Below, piece after piece: positions 59,101 through 64,000 of a DNA stretch of 64,000 bases (position 1 is its first letter; each line of letters opens with the position of its first letter). Both the position numbers and the translations under genes were made by a program. Origin of the DNA: Megascapheus bottae (Eukaryota; Chordata; Mammalia; Rodentia; Geomyidae); assembly GCA_024803745.1 (NCBI GenBank), contig JANJXV010000187.1, positions 684,501-748,500 of the forward strand. The letters are read 5' to 3'. The notes under the pieces were generated by a model that saw only the letters and a list, made by a program, of their open reading frames with translations, was not told where the DNA came from and made no database searches.

Positions 59101-59334
59101 TAACTAGATCTAAAATACTTGGGCATAAGAAATTATACAGGTCTCTAGGCATTCACATATAGTGAAACCAAAGGAGGAGACAGGAGAAGAACAGAAAGGC
59201 ACACTGCCTATGTGCATCTGATCATCCAAAATACTATATATCCACATGAACTCCAGGAAATGAAAGTGAGGGTTTTTTTTTCTTTTTAGTTTCTCTTGTC
59301 TTTCCATTTTGTTCTGTCTGTTTATCTGTCTGTG

Positions 59335-59597
59335 GGAGTTTAAAGGGAGGCACAGAAATGGAGAGACAAAGGATAAACAAATGCAGCAGTGGGGCTCACT
59401 GGACACTATGCTGAAAATTGTTGAATACAAGTTGTGTACAACTTGTGAGTGGGGGAATGGGAGGGAAAGCCTGAGAGAGAGCAAGGGAAGAGGTGACATT
59501 ACCCAAAAAAGAAGTGTACTTTTTACCGAACTGTAGCCCGTCTGTACATCCCCTTCACTATAATTTTTAAAATTACAATTACTTTTAAAAGGGAGTT
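59335..59597 (+). mobile_element. Older LINE-1 3' UTR, second copy
   Basis: GGGA-rich block 59445-59490, 'gaactgtagcccgtctgtac' and an AT-rich end. It lies 240 bases from the previous copy, in the same orientation. Confidence 0.6.
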
Positions 59598-60029
59598 GAC
59601 ATGATATGAACATTCAGAATGTCACAGCAGAACCCATTGCTTTGTACATTAATGTGTATCAATAAGAAAATGCCAAAAGGGTAAGCTCATGATAACTAAA
59701 TGAAACTATTCTTTCTGGAGAAAGAAGCTAATAGGAGAAAAGTGAACTTAAACATTATATGCAGGAGGAAATAAAAAGGAATTTTCAAACTTATGGTAAG
59801 AAATAATACTTTGAAACTTTTTTTCACTGCTAACAGAATTCTGAAAGGCCATGGGGAAATTAAAACATCATCCACATTTTCCTGGGGGGGGAATCTTTTA
59901 TCCAGACAGAATACTGGAAATGCAAAAATTTTAATTGCATTGTCATCATATCTAACCGAGGAAGGTGTTCCTTTCTAAATTTTTTTGTCTAAAGCATCCT
60001 CTCAGAACATTTTTGAGGAGAAAAAACTG

Positions 60030-60215
60030 CATATTTGTTTATTTGAAATTGGATAGGAAAGGGGGGAAAACAAGATGAGAGTGGGGGTGGAGGAGGGAAA
60101 TGGGGACCAAGACATGAGAAAGGGTATCAATGTATGTGAAGTAATGCACCTCCCATCTGGCAAATGTAATGTAACCCTTCTATTAATTACATTAAAAATT
60201 ATATGCAAAAAAAGA
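60030..60215 (+). mobile_element. LINE-1 3' tail
   Basis: Begins 'gcatatttgtttatttgaaa', passes through a G-rich block (60060-60100) and ends 'attaattacattaaaaatta' with an A-run. Confidence 0.9.
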
Positions 60216-60289
60216 TGTCTAGGAGAAATCCTTTGACAACCTGAGTTAATATAATGGAATGCTATTGGAAAGTGAATATATAGATGTAG

Positions 60290-60320
60290 TTATACATATA
60301 TATATATACACACACACAGC
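60290..60320. repeat. (TA)n(CA)n microsatellite
   Basis: A short TA run passing into CA units. Confidence 0.85.
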
Positions 60321-60414
60321 TGTGACATTGCCATTCATAAGCAAATGATAATTTAGCTTTGTCTTCAAGTGAGATTGAATATAAACTGACTTTCAAGTTC
60401 AAAAAGCCATCGTT

Positions 60415-60786
60415 AATCTTCATACATAAGGACATATAATGTGAAGCCAATTGAAAGGACCTCCAGGATAGTGAAACAAAAGCCATATAATGAATGATTG
60501 TTGTCCTTAATGTACTATGTTGTCTCTCATCTCCTTTGCTGTCCCTTGGTTATCTCACATTGGTATAGTATCTCACTTTGTTATCTGATATACTGAATTT
60601 ATTTGTATTTGGATATTTGAAATTTAATAGGGAAGGGGGGAAAACCAAGACGGGTGGGGGGTGTGGGGGGGGAGGGAAATGGGTACCAAGACATGTGAAA
60701 GGGTATCAATGTATGTGAATTAATGCACCTTCTATCTGGCAAATATCGTGTAACCCTTTTACTAATTACAATAAAAAAAAAGGTAA
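60415..60786 (+). mobile_element. LINE-1 3' end, first of a tandem pair
   Basis: A complete 3' UTR starting at 'cttcatacataaggacatat', with the G-tract block 60628-60686 and tail 'ctaattacaataaaaaaaa'. It carries private variants ('cacattggtatag' where other copies read 'catattgttayag'). Confidence 0.93.
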
Positions 60787-60816
60787 AAAAAAAACACAGA
60801 CCTAGCTCCCTTCGTT

Positions 60817-61075
60817 ACCTGTCCCTTGGTTATCTCACATTGGTATAGTATCTCACTTTGTTATCTGATATATTGAATTTATTTGTATTTGGATATTTGA
60901 AATTTGATAGGGAAGGGGGGAAAACCAAGACAGGTGGGGGGTGTGGGGGGGAGGGAAATGGGTACCAAGACATGTGAAAGGGTATCAATGTATGTGAATT
61001 AATGCAACTTCTATCTGGCAAATATCATGTAACCCTTTTACCAATTACAATAAAAAATAAAATAAAAAAAAACAA
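60817..61075 (+). mobile_element. LINE-1 3' end, second of a tandem pair
   Basis: Starts mid-element at 'acctgtcccttggttatctc' and shares the private variants of the preceding copy, so it is more likely a local duplication of that copy than an independent insertion. Confidence 0.92.
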
Positions 61076-63704
61076 GGTGGTAAGTTTGCAGTAAGGAGGG
61101 AAAGAAGGAAGTTGAAGTGTACAGTAGAGACAAGAAAGGCTACCACAACCACTTAGGTAAGAGTTCTGACCAGCCATTTCAACTGTCTCCAACTTACTAC
61201 TCTAGAAGGATCTTCTTCTCGCTAGGGTACGGTGATCAGTGTTTGGAGTTCTTTACTTTCCCCTTCTCTGACCTGTGGCCTTAGGAATTGAATCCATTTC
61301 AAGTAGTGCCTATGTACTGATGTGATCCCCAGTGTTCATCTTGAGTACTGCCTGTGCTCTTTTGATATGGACATGTGGGCCATCTAATGCACCACTGCTA
61401 ATACAGGACCCTTGAACATGTGTCCCACGTCAGCCATCCCAGCCAGTCAGAATCAATGGCAGCACCACCTACTTACTTCTGTTTTCCCCAACAACATTCT
61501 AGTCAAAACAACTCTTCCCTGTCACTCCCAAAGGTCTTCCACAGGCACGTTTGTTCCCTAGCATTCATTCCCCACACTGCCAGACACAGGCATTTCCTTT
61601 TCTTTTGAAGAACAGCAACTTGCCACATCACAATTCTGAGGAAACATTTACTATGGTTTACCTCTGCTCCTAGAACCAACTCTTACTGTAGTCAAAAGTC
61701 CCTGCATCATCTGTTCCCTCCCAATGACCACTTTTCCTCCTCCTCCTCCTCTATTCAAAATATACCAGTGCCTTGAGCATGGGAAGTCCCATTGGAACGG
61801 AGCCCATGAAGTCATTCTCTTTTCACTCTTAGGGAAAGGATTTTAAATAAAATTCAAAGTTTCTCTTGGATGCTATATCATAATCTCTGGTTTGGTTCTT
61901 TGTACACTGTCCCTCTTTCTGTCCTTGGAGTCAGTCCTTCAAAAACCCTTGTCATTGCAAATTCCTCTCCTTATCTGGAAATTATGTTCCCATCTCCACA
62001 CAGGATCCACTGCTTTTCCCTATACAGGACTGACAGTGATCCACAATTAAATATTCCAGGATGCGTTCTGATTTGATTACTCATTCTAGTAAAAGGCCAC
62101 ATGGGGCTTCAACAAAACACTGCACAGTGGGAGAAGGGTTTGGCAATTCAAATCAAGATGATCCTGAAGACTTTGCATATATTTGTTTCCTCCATTAGTC
62201 TGCTCTCTGAACATACAATATTTACTGCCTCCATTGGTCTGCTCTCTATACATATATTTACTGCCCCTGTAGTATATCAGGCATCATATACATTTTGAAG
62301 GGTGACTATCAGCAAATGTAGGTGAAAAGTACACCTTACTCCTGCAACCACTCATGATACTCATATGTCCAAATACACTTCAAATGAAAACCAGTATCTG
62401 CTCTAATGCAAATTGATCTGCAAACCTTCCTTGGTTCATAGTACACATAACATATTACATTTTAATGTAGATCTGTTTCATTATCTCTGTACATGCTCTT
62501 TTCCACATTAAATTAGGTCTTATCCTTCTGTATCACAAGAGTAGACTATAGCACAGTATCAGCAACACAAATATTTGCCTCACATTACCAACTCAAAAGA
62601 CACAAAATGACTGGGAAAAAAAACCTTCAAAATATCTCTGTTTTTTCCATTTACCTTCATCCAAATTCCCCTCCATCCCCCCATTTCCTCATGACCGCTT
62701 TCAATTGTTAAAAGGAGCACATCATGGAGAGAGGAGGATGGATTTTTCTTCTACTCTATAAATACATACTTCGTAGACATATGTATACAAATATACATAT
62801 TGCATAAGCAAATTTAATGTATCTTAAAATATAATTTATAAGAGGACAACACTTTTCCAAATGCAACTCAGCAATATGAATTTTTAAAATAGGGTTGTTT
62901 CACAGTCATTGGGTGACTGAAAGGTGACTTTCACCCGCAACTACATTAGTTAGTCAGCAATTCAATTTTGTCAGATCTGTAAGAGGGGGTAATAGCTGCA
63001 AATTGTCCTGACAGATGCTACCAGCTGCTTCTGTAAAGCAACAGTTATACAACTTGCTCTCTCTCAGTTTGAAGCAGAAAGAAAAAAATTTTCTTTAACA
63101 GTTATTTTCCATTTTCAAGTTTGGAATTAAAAGTCTGAAACTGCCTCTGTGCACAGTACACAAAAGCCAGTTCACAAAAGCTACTCTGATACATAATTTT
63201 AACTGCTGACTCATTTTTTCACAATTTGACCACATTTTAATGTTTCCATGAAATTTTACACTACATCTGAAATAATACCGCATTTTTTTCAAGAACTGTT
63301 CAGATCCTTCACTTCATGAAGCCTAAAAACCATGGTGAGTGGTGTGTTCAGTGTATAATGCAGGGAGTACTTGCCACAGGTCCAAGCAGGAGAAACTGAA
63401 GTTCCAGGAAATCAGAATGTGACTACTACAAAATAAGTGTCTTGATTCCTGTTCCTTCATTCAACAACAGTAACATTCCACTCCACATGAGAAAACCATT
63501 CATATCAGGAAATCATTCTACCTTTAATTCATGCTATTTATTCAAACTCAACAACACCACCTGTGATTTTCATGGTCTCCAGAGTGTCATGCATATGCTC
63601 TGTTCTTATAACTCAGTCTTACTCCCAAGGCATGGCGCACTGACTATCTTCTCCTGGGAGGACTTCCTCGAAATTCTTCAGCAGCCCATTCTCCAGCTCA
63701 GAAT
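61076..63704. other. Unique sequence, one conserved-looking block
   Basis: About 2.6 kb. Frames at 61420-61608 and 63442-63789 are unrecognised, and the second runs into L1 sequence. A possible degraded antisense SINE lies near 61240-61370. The block at about 62880-63060 is treated as a finding. Confidence 0.4.
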
Positions 63705-63705
63705 C

Positions 63706-64000
63706 ATTTTTCATATATTTTTATTGTACTTAATAGAAGGGTTACATTATATTCACCAGATAGAAGATGCTTTACTTCATAAACATTGATACCCTTTCTC
63801 ATGTCTTGGTCCCCATTTCCCTCCCCCGACCCTCATCTTGTTTTCCCCCCTTCCCTATCCAATTTCAAATAACCAAATAAACATATATACAATATATCAG
63901 ATAACAAGGTAAAATACTGTAACAATTCGAGGTAACCAAGGGACAGCAAAAGAGATGAGAGATAACATAGTACATTAAGGACAACAATCACTCATTATAT
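63706..64000 (-). mobile_element. LINE-1 3' end, antisense, cut by window edge
   Basis: The antisense tail 'tttttattgtacttaataga' is followed by the 3' UTR to the window end. It is the mirror image of the copy at 1-326. Confidence 0.93.

Noticed and set aside
60415..61075. CRISPR-like or phage-like repeat array
   Set aside because: The repeats are L1 3' UTRs with A-tails in mammalian DNA. There are no short regular spacers.
1..64000. Inverted L1 copies at the two window ends as one biological structure
   Set aside because: The window edges are arbitrary and this L1 family is dispersed in both orientations, so the symmetry is most likely chance.

Overview
The window is mammalian nuclear DNA, and the interspersed repeats point to a rodent. 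It holds a monomeric B1-like SINE, tRNA-Ala/ID-like SINEs, composite SINEs of the kind I associate with kangaroo rats, pocket mice and pocket gophers (Geomyoidea), and a LINE-1 family present in about a dozen copies. The family-level assignment comes from memory of SINE structure and was not searched. I found no convincing protein-coding exon of a host gene. The open reading frames are short, or they lie in low-complexity tracts, LINE-1 remnants or SINEs. The window therefore looks intergenic or deep-intronic.

Layout. About 0-11 kb is relatively GC-rich, with microsatellites, long purine tracts, SINEs, MIR/L2 relics and LTR-like (MaLR) sequence. About 11-41 kb is AT-rich, with old L1 fragments (13, 17, 18 and 25-27 kb), 3' ends of a younger L1 family (14, 22, 24, 32, 33 and 36 kb) and scattered SINEs. 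A MLT1-like LTR lies at 40.3 kb. At 41.3-42.95 kb two L1 3' ends face each other as a large inverted repeat. At 43.4-44.8 kb there is one sharp CpG-island-like segment with short tandem repeats carrying NRF1-type palindromes, a YY1-type AAGATGGCC site, GC boxes, and splice-donor-like sites on both strands. From 45 kb to the end the sequence is again AT-rich with L1 and SINE copies, including an L1 fragment that keeps the ORF2 carboxy terminus and stop codon (48.4-49.1 kb) and a tandem pair of nearly identical L1 3' ends (60.4-61.1 kb).

No set of genes works together here in a pathway. The activity visible is retrotransposition: L1 copies with A-rich tails, SINEs that end in A-rich tails as expected of L1-mobilised sequences, and some target-site duplications. 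Several non-repetitive AT-rich blocks (about 5.2, 34.5, 35.9, 56.4 and 62.9 kb) read like conserved regulatory elements rich in homeodomain, FOX or MEIS-type motifs. That is inference and needs an alignment. The CpG-island-like segment is the most interesting item. It is either the promoter and first exon of an unannotated, perhaps divergent, transcript, or a stranded LINE-1 5' promoter with monomer repeats.
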